A stretch of DNA of 64,000 nucleotides from Hyphomicrobiales bacterium (GTDB lineage Bacteria; Pseudomonadota; Alphaproteobacteria; Rhizobiales; Beijerinckiaceae). The stretch is from contig JADJVD010000010.1 in assembly GCA_016716745.1 (NCBI GenBank), positions 36,466 to 100,465 of the forward strand, read 5' to 3'. The position numbers and the translations under genes were made by a program. Below the pieces are notes generated by a model. It was not told where the DNA came from. It ran no database searches and worked only from the letters and a program-made list of their open reading frames with translations. The stretch's first letter is position 1. Every line of letters begins with the position of its first letter. Positions 1-9,524 of this stretch are shown here, piece after piece.

Positions 1-595
1 CTTCCGCCGCGAGGCGGATGTCGCAGAGCGAGGCGAGCGGGTTCGAGGGCGTCTCGAGGAAGATCATCGCGACGCGGCCCTTGGCGCGCGCCGCCTCGCC
101 GTCGCGCCGCATCGCCGCGCCGTCCGTCGCGTCGGCGAGCGGCAGCGCCGTCACGCCGAAGCGCGAGAGCACTTTCTTGAACAGCGAATCCGTGCCGCCG
201 TAGAGCGGCTGGCTGTAGAGAATGGCGTCGCCCGGCGAGCAATGGGCAAGCACTGCGGTGGCGATGGCCGCCATGCCGCTCGAGAAGACCGCGCCCGCAT
301 CCGCGCCCTCGTAGATCGCGAGGCGCTCCTCGACGATCTGCGCGTTTGGATGATTGAAACGTGAGTAGACGAGGCCGCCGTCGGCGTCGTTGCGCGCCGT
401 CTTGGAACGGCCCGACACGATGTCGAAGAATTCCCGCCCTGCATCGGCGGACGGGAAGCAGAAGGTGGAGGTGAGAAAGACAGGCTGCTTGACCGAGCCT
501 TCCGACAGCGCAGGATCGTAGCCGTAGCCCAGCATCAGCGTTTCCTCGCTGAGGCGATGGCCGGCGAGCTCGGTTTCGCGGAAATCCTTGGACAT
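1..595 (-). CDS. Cystathionine gamma-synthase / methionine gamma-lyase family PLP enzyme (partial, C-terminus off the left edge)
   Basis: The N-terminal ~198 residues of a Cys/Met-metabolism PLP enzyme are visible. They include the substrate/phosphate-binding segment YSRFNHPN, the PLP-binding SSGMAAI and the YGGT loop, and a later FLETPSNP that normally precedes the PLP lysine. The lysine itself lies beyond the window. Family members perform gamma-replacement or gamma-elimination on homoserine esters, cystathionine or methionine in the cytosol. The start is the ATG on the minus strand at 595, beginning MSKDFRETELAGHR. It is divergent from an Lrp/AsnC regulator, with mutase genes beyond. That context makes me favour a catabolic (methionine gamma-lyase-like) role, but synthase versus lyase cannot be decided from this fragment. 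Confidence 0.85.
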   Translation of the reverse strand, partial: MSKDFRETELAGHRLSEETLMLGYGYDPALSEGSVKQPVFLTSTFCFPSADAGREFFDIVSGRSKTARNDADGGLVYSRFNHPNAQIVEERLAIYEGADAGAVFSSGMAAIATAVLAHCSPGDAILYSQPLYGGTDSLFKKVLSRFGVTALPLADATDGAAMRRDGEAARAKGRVAMIFLETPSNPLASLCDIRLAAE

Positions 596-687
596 GACCT
601 CGCCTCCCGAGGGCTGTTTCCTGACCCGGAGGCGGAGTGTGCCAAACCCGGATGCTTCGCAATATTTTGGCGATGTAAGCAGTTGAA

Positions 688-737
688 TTTCGCGTGATTT
701 GCATTTCTTGCAGCATCGAAGCAAATTCATCGCGAAA
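688..737. promoter_or_regulatory. Imperfect inverted repeat in the divergent PLP enzyme/Lrp promoter region, candidate Lrp/AsnC operator
   Basis: TTTCGCGTGATTTGC (688-702) faces GCAAATTCATCGCGAAA (721-737). The second arm read on the minus strand is TTTCGCGATGAATTTGC, so the arms match except for two extra bases, with 18 nt between them. The gap of about 180 nt is markedly more AT-rich than its surroundings and serves two divergent genes. Lrp/AsnC proteins bind such partially palindromic sites and often control the neighbouring divergent gene. Binding here is inference. Confidence 0.5.
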
Positions 738-777
738 CTGCAGCGCGCCTACGGCGCCGGCGAAAAGGATTTGCGCG

Positions 778-1221
778 ATGGGGCCGGACCTCGACGACCT
801 CGACCGCCAGATCGTCGCGCACCTCAGCGCAGACGCGCGGCTCACCAATCTCGAACTGGCCGAGCGGGTGCCCCTGTCGCACTCCGCCATTTCGCGGCGG
901 ATCCGCCGGCTGGAGGCGGACGGCGTGCTGCTCGGCTATCACGCGCGCGTCGCCCCCGAAGCCTTGGGGACGAGCGTGCGCGCCTTCGTCGCCGTGCAGC
1001 GCCAGCCCTCCGTGCCGGCGGTCGAGGTCGCGCGCAGCCTCTCGGCGGCGGAGGGCGTCGCCGGCGTGTGGATCCTCTCCGGCGATTTCGACGTGATGAT
1101 CGAACTCGCCGCCCGCGACATGCCGCATTATTCCGCGATCATGCTCGATCAGGTGCAGACCGTCGCGGGCGTCGCGGCGACGCGCAGCATGTTCGTGCTG
1201 TCGAGCGTGCGCGAACGCTGA
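778..1221 (+). CDS. Lrp/AsnC family transcriptional regulator
   Basis: A 147-residue protein of normal Lrp/AsnC length. An N-terminal winged helix-turn-helix (DRQIVAHLSADARLTNLELAERVPLSHSAISRRIRRLEADGVL, here split: helices near residues 5-45) is followed by an RAM/AsnC ligand-binding domain containing the GDFDVMIELAARD strand. I chose the ATG at 778 because the AAAAGGA ribosome site lies 9 nt upstream and the HTH starts right after it. A longer frame from 694 adds unrelated residues. It is divergent from the PLP enzyme, so it probably senses an amino acid and controls that gene. The cupin gene follows 11 nt after the stop, probably in the same transcript. Confidence 0.9.
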   Translation: MGPDLDDLDRQIVAHLSADARLTNLELAERVPLSHSAISRRIRRLEADGVLLGYHARVAPEALGTSVRAFVAVQRQPSVPAVEVARSLSAAEGVAGVWILSGDFDVMIELAARDMPHYSAIMLDQVQTVAGVAATRSMFVLSSVRER

Positions 1222-1232
1222 GGGAGGGGCCA

Positions 1233-1601
1233 ATGCCGGAGGACCGCATTCGCGTGCTCGACCGCGCGCAATGGTCGCGCCCTGGCCACGAGACGGCGGA
1301 GCTGTGGCGCGGGCGGTTCGACGGCGACGTCTTCGGCGCGCAGACCTCCGTGATCTTCTATTCGACCGACGAGATCGGCGCCGGGCCGAAGCTGCATCGC
1401 CACCCCTACGACGAGATTTTCGTCATTCGCCGCGGCCGCGCGCTGTTCACGGTCGGCGAGCGCCGGATCGAGGCGCAGGAGGGGCAGATCGTGTTCGGCC
1501 CGGCCGGCGTTCCGCATAAATTCGTCAACCTCGGCCCCGGGCCGCTGGAGACGATCGACATCCACGTCGCGCCGCGGATCGCGCAGGAGGATCTGGAATA
1601 G
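1233..1601 (+). CDS. Cupin domain-containing protein
   Basis: A 122-residue single-domain cupin. Motif 1 is visible as LHRHPYDEIFVIRRGRALFT, with the two histidines and the glutamate that bind metal. Motif 2 is GPAGVPHKFVNLG, carrying the last histidine. Such small cupins are metal-dependent dioxygenases, isomerases or sensors, and the substrate is not visible. A strong GAGGGAGGGG ribosome site precedes the ATG, and the gene sits 11 nt after the Lrp stop, suggesting a two-gene operon. A role linked to the regulator or to amino acid breakdown is inference only. Confidence 0.8.
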   Translation: MPEDRIRVLDRAQWSRPGHETAELWRGRFDGDVFGAQTSVIFYSTDEIGAGPKLHRHPYDEIFVIRRGRALFTVGERRIEAQEGQIVFGPAGVPHKFVNLGPGPLETIDIHVAPRIAQEDLE

Positions 1602-1682
1602 CCGCCTTTCGTCGAAGGGCGCGATTGGCGCAGCCCGGCCGGGGGGATAGACTCGGGCCGCCCCTTCGGAGACACGCCGATC

Positions 1683-3038
<1,356 letters not shown>

Positions 3039-3086
3039 GTCATCGGCGTCAACAAGTTCAAGCCCGACAGCGAGAAGCCGATCGAC

Positions 3087-3842
3087 GTGCTGAAGGTCGA
3101 CAACGCGGCCGTGCGCGCGCAGCAGATCGACAAGCTGAAGCGTCTGCGCGCAGAGCGCGACCCGAAGGCCGTCGAAGCGGCGCTGACCGCGCTGACCGAG
3201 GGCGCGCGCGGCAAGGGCAATCTGCTCGCGCTCGCCATCGACGCGGCGCGGGCGAAGGCGACGGTCGGCGAGATTTCGGACGCGCTCGAAAAGGTGTTCG
3301 GGCGCCATCGCGCCGAGATCCGCACCATCTCGGGCGTCTACAAGCGGGAGGCCGGCGTGAACAACCAGCTCGTGCGCCGCGTGCAGGCGATGACGGCGGC
3401 CTTCGAGGAGGCGGACGGGCGGCGCCCGCGCATCCTCGTCGCCAAGGTGGGCCAGGACGGCCACGACCGCGGCCAGAAGGTGATCGCCTCGGCCTTCGCC
3501 GATCTCGGCTTCGACGTCGACATCGGGCCGCTGTTCGCGACGCCCGAGGAAGCGGCGCGGCAGGCGGTCGAGAACGACGTGCACATCATCGGCGTGTCGT
3601 CGCTGGCCGCCGGCCATCTGACGCTCGTGCCCGAGGTGCGCAAGGCGCTCGAGGCGCAGGGGCGCGGCGACATCATGATCGTCGTCGGCGGCGTCATCCC
3701 GCCGCAGGATTTCGCCGAGGTGTTTGCGGCCGGCGCGAGCGCGATCTTCCCGCCCGGCACGGTGATCGCGGAAGCGGCGGCGAACCTGCTCGACGATCTC
3801 AACAAGCGTCTCGGCTACGCGCAGACGCAGGCGGCGGAGTAG
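3087..3842 (+). CDS. scpA: Methylmalonyl-CoA mutase, C-terminal part with cobalamin-binding domain
   Basis: This is the continuation of the mutase frame after the TAG at 3036. The first in-frame start candidate is a GTG at 3087 with only a weak upstream ribosome site. The segment from the stop to this GTG still reads as mutase (VIGVNKFKPDSEKPIDV), which argues that the gene was one continuous frame. The B12 domain carries the base-off signature DGHDRG at codons 592-597, with His594 the lower cobalt ligand, followed by the GVSSLAAGHLTLVPEV and VVGGVIPPQDF segments. On its own the fragment would lack the end of the barrel-to-B12 linker and be inactive. Confidence 0.85.
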   Translation: MLKVDNAAVRAQQIDKLKRLRAERDPKAVEAALTALTEGARGKGNLLALAIDAARAKATVGEISDALEKVFGRHRAEIRTISGVYKREAGVNNQLVRRVQAMTAAFEEADGRRPRILVAKVGQDGHDRGQKVIASAFADLGFDVDIGPLFATPEEAARQAVENDVHIIGVSSLAAGHLTLVPEVRKALEAQGRGDIMIVVGGVIPPQDFAEVFAAGASAIFPPGTVIAEAAANLLDDLNKRLGYAQTQAAE

Positions 3843-3847
3843 GGTTT

Positions 3848-3865
3848 GCGAGCCTCCGGCTCGCA
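3848..3865 (+). terminator. GC hairpin right after the mutase stop, possible terminator
   Basis: GCGAGCCTCCGGCTCGCA forms a seven-base-pair stem (GCGAGCC/GGCTCGC) with a TCC loop, starting 5 nt after the mutase stop. There is no T-run, so intrinsic termination is uncertain. An identical copy in the opposite orientation follows the convergent msrB gene at 4039-4056. Confidence 0.45.
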
Positions 3866-3941
3866 TGGGATCAAACGAAACCTGCGCGAGTCACACGCCC
3901 GGCGCGGCGATCGCCCAGGCGGCGGCGGAGTGAGGGCGCTC

Positions 3942-4019
3942 CGTCATTGCGAGGAGCGAAGCGACGAAGCAATCCATCCCGCCCGCAGGCTGGATTGCTT
4001 CGCTTCGCTCGCAATGACG
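3942..4019. repeat. REP-like palindromic intergenic repeat of the CGTCATTGCGAG type
   Basis: The left arm starts CGTCATTGCGAGGAGCGAAG (3942-3976, ending AATCCA). The right arm, TGGATTGCTTCGCTTCGCTC onward (3991-4019), ends GCAATGACG. The right arm read on the other strand matches the left except that the left has 6 extra bases. Palindromes beginning CGTCATTGCGAG are common dispersed intergenic repeats in alphaproteobacteria. I see only this one copy in the window. It sits between the convergent ends of the mutase and msrB, a typical location for such elements. Confidence 0.8.
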
Positions 4020-4038
4020 GCAGGATTGCCAGCGAGAA

Positions 4039-4056
4039 TGCGAGCCGGAGGCTCGC
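4039..4056 (-). terminator. GC hairpin right after the msrB stop, possible terminator
   Basis: TGCGAGCCGGAGGCTCGC is the exact reverse complement of the hairpin at 3848-3865. It lies 6 nt past the msrB stop, so both convergent genes end in the same hairpin read in their own direction. No T-run follows. Confidence 0.45.
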
Positions 4057-4062
4057 GCACCG

Positions 4063-4461
4063 TCACGCGGCCCGAAAATCCAGCGCCACGCCGTTGATGC
4101 AGTAGCGCAGGCCCGTCGGCGGCGGGCCGTCGGGGAAGACGTGGCCGAGATGGCTGCCGCAATTGGCGCAATGCACTTCCGTGCGCGTCATGCCCCAGCT
4201 GCGATCCGTCGTCGTCTCGACGGCGCCGGGCGCCGGGTCGGTGAAGCTCGGCCAGCCGGTGCCGCTCTCGAACTTCGTCTTGGCGACGAACAGCTCCTGC
4301 CCGCAACCGGCGCAGGAGAAGGTTCCGGCGCGCTTTTCGGAGAGCAGCGCGCAGGAGCCCGGCCGCTCGGTGCCGTGGCCGCGCATCACGTCGTATTGCT
4401 CGGGGCTAAGCTTCGCGCGCCATTCGGCGTCGCTCAATGCGAAGGGAAAGGTCTTGTCCAT
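4063..4461 (-). CDS. msrB: Peptide-methionine (R)-S-oxide reductase MsrB
   Basis: A 132-residue cytosolic enzyme that reduces the R form of methionine sulfoxide in proteins, using thioredoxin. Two zinc CxxC pairs are visible (CAGC near residue 50, CANC near residue 98). The GTGWPSF substrate segment and the catalytic cysteine in LRYCINGVALDF near the C-terminus are also present. Length and motif order are standard. The ATG at 4461 is chosen because MDKTFPFALSDAEWRAKL matches the usual N-terminus, whereas the frame upstream is arginine-rich and unlike the family. It converges on the mutase across a repeat-filled gap and is followed upstream by the DUF900 gene on the same strand. Confidence 0.95.
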   Translation of the reverse strand: MDKTFPFALSDAEWRAKLSPEQYDVMRGHGTERPGSCALLSEKRAGTFSCAGCGQELFVAKTKFESGTGWPSFTDPAPGAVETTTDRSWGMTRTEVHCANCGSHLGHVFPDGPPPTGLRYCINGVALDFRAA

Positions 4462-4510
4462 CTCGGGCTCCTCGCCCCTCAAGTGGCGTCGAGGCGTCCG
4501 CGCGGCAAGG

Positions 4511-5689
4511 TCAGAGCGTCGGAACAGCGCTGGCGGCGACCGGCGGCGGCAGCGGCTCGGCGGCGATCTGCGGTCTGGCCTCGATCGGGGCCGGGCGCTC
4601 GCCCAGAACGGCCTGCGCGCGATCCTCGACGCGCGGCTCGGCGAGGCGCGCGCCGATCGAGGCGACGACGCCGGGCGCCTCGGCGAAGGCGCCGTGGCGG
4701 ATGACGCCGGAGGCTTCGGCGGTGATGTCGTAGACGTTGACGCCAAGCTTCTGCAACGCGGCGCGGGTCTTCTCGTCGCGCGCATCGACGCTGCCGAGGC
4801 GGATGCGGTCGCCGGCGAGGGTCGAGGAGATCGACAGCGCGCGGTCGTTGGTGGTGGCGAAGACGGAGACGCGCGCGCCCGGCAGGCGCGCCATCTGCTG
4901 CTCGAACACGCCGAGATCGAGATCGGGGGCGGCGAGCATCACCTCGCCGAGGCGCCCGTCGAGCGTCGGCCGGCCGGCGATGGCGTTCTGGCGCAGCGCC
5001 TCCATGGCGAGCCACGTCCCCATGGAATGGGCGAGCACATGCACGCGGCCGACGCCGGGCGTGCGCGACAGCTCGGCGAGCAGCTTCTCCAGCGCGTCGC
5101 GCGAGGCGGTGGCGCTCTCACGGTCCGAGCCGTAGGCGAGCAGCGTCTGGCGCGAGGGCCAGGTGAACAGCACCGGCACGCCGGAAAAGCGCGAATCCGC
5201 GACGATCTGCGCGAGGCGCATGCGCGCCTCGCCGACGGAGTTGTTGAAGCCGTGGACGAAGACGAGCACGTCGCGGCTGGCGCCGACGCGGCCGGACAGA
5301 TGCGTGGCGACGGTCTGCGCGAAGTCCTGTTCGTCGAGCGATTTGCGCTGGCGCAGCGCGAAATGGCGGCGCGGATCGGGCGCGCCGAAGGTCTGGCGCT
5401 CGATCACGCCGGCGGCATGGCCGGGCGGCGCGGTGACGATGGCGAGGGAATAGCGCGCCGGGCCGATGGCGTCGGCGCTCGCCCCCTCCTCGCCCTTGCG
5501 GGTGGAGGCGACGAAGACGGGAATCGGCCGCGGCTCGCCTTGCGGGGCGGAGAACAGGCCGCCGGCGGAGGCGACGTTGGTCGTCACCGTGCTCGCCATC
5601 TCGCCCGCGGTCACGCAACCCGCGAGCGCCAACGCGGCCGCCGCCGCCGCGCCAAACCGCGCGAGTCGCGCAAACATCGAACCCGACAT
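4511..5689 (-). CDS. Alpha/beta hydrolase lipoprotein (DUF900 family)
   Basis: A 392-residue predicted lipoprotein. A signal peptide ends in the lipobox LALAGC, with Cys25 as the lipidation site. The serine hydrolase fold follows: the oxyanion strand VLVFVHGFNN, then the nucleophile elbow LAHSMGTW, and a late aspartate/histidine region. DUF900 proteins resemble esterases and are found in the envelope of many alphaproteobacteria, but the substrate is unknown. The C-terminal ~60 residues are proline/alanine-rich. Its start codon is preceded at a distance by a CtrA-like motif (5779-5793). Starts at codon 1 or at Met5 are both possible. Confidence 0.88.
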   Translation of the reverse strand: MSGSMFARLARFGAAAAAALALAGCVTAGEMASTVTTNVASAGGLFSAPQGEPRPIPVFVASTRKGEEGASADAIGPARYSLAIVTAPPGHAAGVIERQTFGAPDPRRHFALRQRKSLDEQDFAQTVATHLSGRVGASRDVLVFVHGFNNSVGEARMRLAQIVADSRFSGVPVLFTWPSRQTLLAYGSDRESATASRDALEKLLAELSRTPGVGRVHVLAHSMGTWLAMEALRQNAIAGRPTLDGRLGEVMLAAPDLDLGVFEQQMARLPGARVSVFATTNDRALSISSTLAGDRIRLGSVDARDEKTRAALQKLGVNVYDITAEASGVIRHGAFAEAPGVVASIGARLAEPRVEDRAQAVLGERPAPIEARPQIAAEPLPPPVAASAVPTL

Positions 5690-5778
5690 GACCGCCCTTC
5701 TCGATTTCGGGCGGAGCCATGCGCCTCAAACGCGGCGAGAATTCGACCGCCGCCGCGATTTGAACGACAATGCACGCC

Positions 5779-5793
5779 TTAACAAAACGTTAC
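5779..5793 (-). promoter_or_regulatory. CtrA-like motif (TTAA-N7-TTAC), weak
   Basis: TTAACAAAACGTTAC has one mismatch to TTAA-N7-TTAA. It lies 90-104 nt upstream of the DUF900 lipoprotein start, farther than the four better sites elsewhere in the window. A CtrA role is inference. Confidence 0.3.
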
Positions 5794-5811
5794 CGCATGT
5801 GCGAACGACAA

Positions 5812-5839
5812 CGCCCGCCACGAGGACTCGCGGCGGGCG
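5812..5839 (-). terminator. Possible terminator after sodB
   Basis: CGCCCGCC (5812-5819) pairs with GGCGGGCG (5832-5839) around a 12-nt loop, about 32 nt past the sodB stop on the minus strand. It is followed in transcript direction by a short T-containing stretch (TTGTCGTT). The stem is strong but the T-run is poor. Confidence 0.45.
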
Positions 5840-5870
5840 CATGGGCGGAAACGTAAAGCGGCGCGGCCGC

Positions 5871-6470
5871 TTACTTCATCGCGGCCTGATACATCTCGTC
5901 GACATGCTCCCAGTTGACGAGATGATCGACAAAGGCCTTGAGGTAGTCGGGCCGGCGATTGCGGTAGTCGATATAGTAGGAGTGCTCCCACACGTCGCAG
6001 CCCAGAATCGGCTTGCCGCCATGCACGAGCGGGCTCTCGCCGTTCGGCGTCTTGGACACGGAGATCTTGCCGTCCTTGACCTGAAGCCAGGACCAGCCCG
6101 AGCCGAACTGGGTGACGCCGGCCTGGACGAAGTCCTCCTTCATCTTGTCGACGGAGCCGAAGGCCTCGACGATCGCATTCTCCAGCCCGCCGGGGATCTT
6201 GCCGCCGCCATTCGGCTTCATCCACTTCCAGAAATGCAGGTGGTTGTAGTGCTGGCCGGCGTTGTTGAAGAGGCCGGCGTTCTTGCCGAACGAGCCTTTC
6301 ACGATCTCCTCGAGCGACTTGCCCTCCCACTCCGTGCCCTTGAGCAGGTTGTTGCCGTTGTTCACGTAAGCGAGGTGATGCTTGTCGTGATGGTATTCCA
6401 GCGTCTCCTTCGACATGTAGGGCTGGAGCGCGTCATGGGCGTAGGGCAGATCGGGAAGGCTGAACGTCAT
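5871..6470 (-). CDS. sodB: Superoxide dismutase, Fe type
   Basis: A 199-residue Fe/Mn superoxide dismutase that converts superoxide to peroxide and oxygen. The metal ligands are visible: His in TLEYHHDKHHLAYV, His in the LFNNAGQHYNHLHFW region, and Asp and His in GCDVWEHSYYIDYRNRRPDY. The AGQHYNH and GSGWSWL segments are typical of the iron form, although metal choice cannot be proven from sequence alone. Length is standard and there is no signal peptide, so it is cytosolic. It is likely a single-gene unit, with a GC-rich hairpin beyond its stop and a divergent gene upstream. Confidence 0.95.
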   Translation of the reverse strand: MTFSLPDLPYAHDALQPYMSKETLEYHHDKHHLAYVNNGNNLLKGTEWEGKSLEEIVKGSFGKNAGLFNNAGQHYNHLHFWKWMKPNGGGKIPGGLENAIVEAFGSVDKMKEDFVQAGVTQFGSGWSWLQVKDGKISVSKTPNGESPLVHGGKPILGCDVWEHSYYIDYRNRRPDYLKAFVDHLVNWEHVDEMYQAAMK

Positions 6471-6638
6471 CGGTGCGTCTCCTCACGCGAGTATTGGCGC
6501 GCCGCGGCGCGGGGCGCCGCGCGTCACCGCCATAATTAGCGGTCCGAGCGCCCGCGGCAACCGGCGCGCCCGGCTTTCGCCTTGAAGGCTGCGCACTCAT
6601 GCTGTTTGTGACGAAGGGAATGCGAGCCGGGAGAGACC

Positions 6639-7450
6639 ATGCGGACGGTGGTTCTGGGATTGGGGCTGGCGCTGCTGGCGGCAGGGGCGTGGTCGCTCTA
6701 CGCCAGCGTCGACCTGATCGGGCTGGAGCGCGGCACGGCCTATGTCGCGGCCGGCGCCTATCCCTGATCAGCGGCGGCGTCGTCACGATCGCGCTGGCGA
6801 CGGTGATCGCGCGGCTCGACCGGCTCGCGCTTGGCCCATCGGGCGCGCGAACGGCGGCGAGCGCGGCGGCCGCCTCCCCGGCGCTGGCGGCGATGGCGGC
6901 GGCCGCCGTCTCGACGTCGCAGGAGGTCGAACGCGAGAGGCCGCAGGACGAGGAGCGGGCGCAGGCGCGCGACGACAGCGCGCCGCGCGCCGCCGCGCCG
7001 GAACGCGCGGAGGCGGACGAGCAGCCGCCGCTCGACGATGCGCCCGCCGCCGTCGCGCCGCCGACGCTCGATCCGCCGCGCGAGGTTACGAACGCGGCGG
7101 AGACGCGCGGAAGCTGGCGTTCGCCGCCGCAGATCTTCCCGAACGACCCGCCGCTGAAACTCGATCTGCCGCCGGAGCCGGCTTCGTCGCCTGTGCGCGC
7201 GCAGCCGAACGACGAACCGGCGCGGCCGCAGGCGCAGGACGAGGATGTCGACTGGCTCTCCGAAAGCCTCTCCGGCGCGGCGACCGCCGACGCCGCGGCG
7301 AAGCCGGCGCCGCGCATCGTCGGGCGCTATCAGGCCGGCGGCGTCGACTATGTGATGTATTCCGACGGCTCGATCGAGGCCGGGCACGGCGAGGCGCGCC
7401 AGCGTTTCGCCACGCTGGCGGACCTGAAGGCCTTCATCGGGGAGACGTGA
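6639..7450 (+). pseudogene. Hypothetical membrane-anchored protein, frameshifted
   Basis: The ATG at 6639 opens a 42-residue frame, MRTVVLGLGLALLAAGAWSL onward, that hits a TGA at 6765. The neighbouring frame continues at once with a second hydrophobic segment (SLISGGVVTIALATVIARLD). A long Ala/Pro/Glu-rich linker follows, then a conserved-looking C-terminus ending YSDGSIEAGHGEARQRFATL and ADLKAFIGET at 7450. Adding one C to the CC at 6757-6758 restores a single frame of about 270 codons with two adjacent membrane segments. I know no function for it. Either a sequencing indel or a real frameshift would explain the break. Its end overlaps the convergent S9 peptidase by 17 nt. Confidence 0.65.
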
Positions 7451-9524
7451 ACCGCCCCTCGGCGCAGGCGATGGCGAAGGCGTATTGCAGCGCGACTTCC
7501 TCCAGCCTGTCGAAGCGGCCGGAGGCGCCGGCGTGCCCGGCCTCCATGTTGACGCGCAGCAGCGCCGGCCCGCCGCCGGTCATCGTCGCGCGCAGTTTCG
7601 CGATCCACTTGGCCGGCTCCCAGTAGGTCACGCGCGGATCGGTGAGGCCGGCGAGCGCGAGGATCGGCGGATAGGCCTTCGCCCCGACATTGTCGTAAGG
7701 CGAATAGGCGAGCATGCGGCGGAAGGCCGCCTCGTCGCGAATGGGATCGCCCCACTCCAGCCATTCCGGCGGCGTCAGCGGCAACTCCTCGTCCAGCATC
7801 GTCGTCACCACGTCGACGAAGGGAACGTCGGCGACGATTCCGGCGAAGAGTTCGGGCGCGAGATTGGCGACGGCGCCCATCAGCATGCCGCCGGCGCTGC
7901 CGCCCTGCGCGACGATGCGGCCCTCGCTCGTCAGCCCCTCGGCGACGAGATGGCGAGCGACGGCGATGAAATCGCCGAATGTGTTCGGCTTGTTGGCGAG
8001 CTTGCCGTCCTCGTACCAGCGCCAGCCCATATCCGTCCCGCCGCGCACATGGGCGATGGCGTAGACGAAGCCGCGATCGACGAGCGACAGGCGCGAGGAC
8101 GAGAAGGCCGCCGGAATGGAATGGCCATAGGCGCCGTAGCCATAGAGCAGCGTCGGCGACAGGCCGTCGAGCGGCATCTCGGCGAGATGGATCAGCGACA
8201 CCGGCACGCGCGCGCCGTCGGGCGCGGTCGCGAACAGGCGACGCGAAACATAACGCGCGGGGTCGTGCCCGGAGGGAATCTCCTGCCGCTGCAACAACGC
8301 GCGGGCGCGCGTGCGCATGTCGTAATCCCAGATCTCGCGCGGGCGCGTCATCGAGGAATACGAAAACCGCAGCGTCTGCGTATCGAATTCGAGCATGCGC
8401 TCGAAGCCGAGCGCATAGGCCTCCTCGTCGAAGGCGATGACGTGATCTTCGCCGCCCGACAGATCTCCGATCACGATGCGCGGCAGCGCGTCGACGCGCT
8501 CCAGCCGCACGATCCTGTCGGCGAACACCGCGACGTCGACGATCATGCGACCGGCGCAATAGGGCGCCAGATCGCGCCACCGATCGGGCGCGGCGAGCGG
8601 CGCCTCGACGAGCTTGAAGTCCTCCGCGCCGTCCGCATTGGTGCGGATGATCAGGCGCTCGCCGTGATGTTCGACGTCGTAGCGCAGGCCCGGCGCGCGG
8701 GCGCGCACGAGGCGCGGGCGCGCATTCGGATCGTCGAGATCGAGCAGATGCGCCTCGGCCGAATCATGGTCGTGCAGCGCGACCACGGCGAAGCGGCGCG
8801 AGCGCGTGCGCTCGACCGACATGAACCAGCGCGGATCGTTCTCCTCGAACACACATTCGTCGCAGGTCTGATCGGTTCCCACGCGATGGCGCAGCACGCG
8901 GTAGGGACGATGATTGTCGTCGAGCGCGACGTAGTAGAAGGACGATGCGTCGGCCGTCCAGACGACATGGCCCTCGGCGCGCTCGACGCGGTCGTCGAGA
9001 TCGGCGCCCGTGGCGAGGTCGCGCACGCGGATAGTGAAATATTCCGATCCCGCCTCGTCGCTCGACCAGGCGAGACGCGCATGGTCGGGCGAATGGGCGG
9101 CGCCGCCGATCTGGAAGAAGGGCTTTCCGCGCGACAGCGCGTCCGCGTCGAGCATCACGGCTTCGCCCGTTCCGCTCCCCGATTTGCGGCAGAAGATCGG
9201 ATGCTGGCCGCCGACGCGATGGCGCACATAGTAGGCGAAGGGCCCGTCGGGCGCGGGCGGCGCCGCCTCGTCCTCCTTGATGCGGCCGCGCATCTCGCCC
9301 AGCAACGCGCCGCGCAGCGGCTCGAGCGGCGCGAGCGTGGCTGCGCAATAGGCGTTTTCCGCCTCGAGCGCGGCGCGGATGTCGGGCGCGAGCGTGGCGG
9401 GATCGCGCAGCACCTCGCGCCAGTTCCCGGCCCTCAGCCAGGCGTAGTCGTCGACGCGCACGACGCCGTGCGTGACGGAGCGCGCGGGGCGAGGCGCGAT
9501 GCAGGGCGCAACGGGTTCGGCCAT
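7434..9524 (-). CDS. ptrB: S9 family peptidase, oligopeptidase B-like
   Basis: A 696-residue serine peptidase of the prolyl oligopeptidase family. An N-terminal beta-propeller (about residues 70-410, many W/Y-containing blades) is followed by the hydrolase domain. The nucleophile elbow is QGGSAGGMLMG, and the late histidine appears in NMEAGHAGASGRFD. The segment GYGAYGHSIPAAFSSSRLSL is typical of oligopeptidase B, which cleaves short peptides after basic residues. No signal peptide is visible, so a cytosolic or periplasm-independent role is expected. Length fits the family (about 680-720). It is monocistronic, divergent from mucR across a 311-nt gap. Confidence 0.92.
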   Translation of the reverse strand: MAEPVAPCIAPRPARSVTHGVVRVDDYAWLRAGNWREVLRDPATLAPDIRAALEAENAYCAATLAPLEPLRGALLGEMRGRIKEDEAAPPAPDGPFAYYVRHRVGGQHPIFCRKSGSGTGEAVMLDADALSRGKPFFQIGGAAHSPDHARLAWSSDEAGSEYFTIRVRDLATGADLDDRVERAEGHVVWTADASSFYYVALDDNHRPYRVLRHRVGTDQTCDECVFEENDPRWFMSVERTRSRRFAVVALHDHDSAEAHLLDLDDPNARPRLVRARAPGLRYDVEHHGERLIIRTNADGAEDFKLVEAPLAAPDRWRDLAPYCAGRMIVDVAVFADRIVRLERVDALPRIVIGDLSGGEDHVIAFDEEAYALGFERMLEFDTQTLRFSYSSMTRPREIWDYDMRTRARALLQRQEIPSGHDPARYVSRRLFATAPDGARVPVSLIHLAEMPLDGLSPTLLYGYGAYGHSIPAAFSSSRLSLVDRGFVYAIAHVRGGTDMGWRWYEDGKLANKPNTFGDFIAVARHLVAEGLTSEGRIVAQGGSAGGMLMGAVANLAPELFAGIVADVPFVDVVTTMLDEELPLTPPEWLEWGDPIRDEAAFRRMLAYSPYDNVGAKAYPPILALAGLTDPRVTYWEPAKWIAKLRATMTGGGPALLRVNMEAGHAGASGRFDRLEEVALQYAFAIACAEGRFTSPR

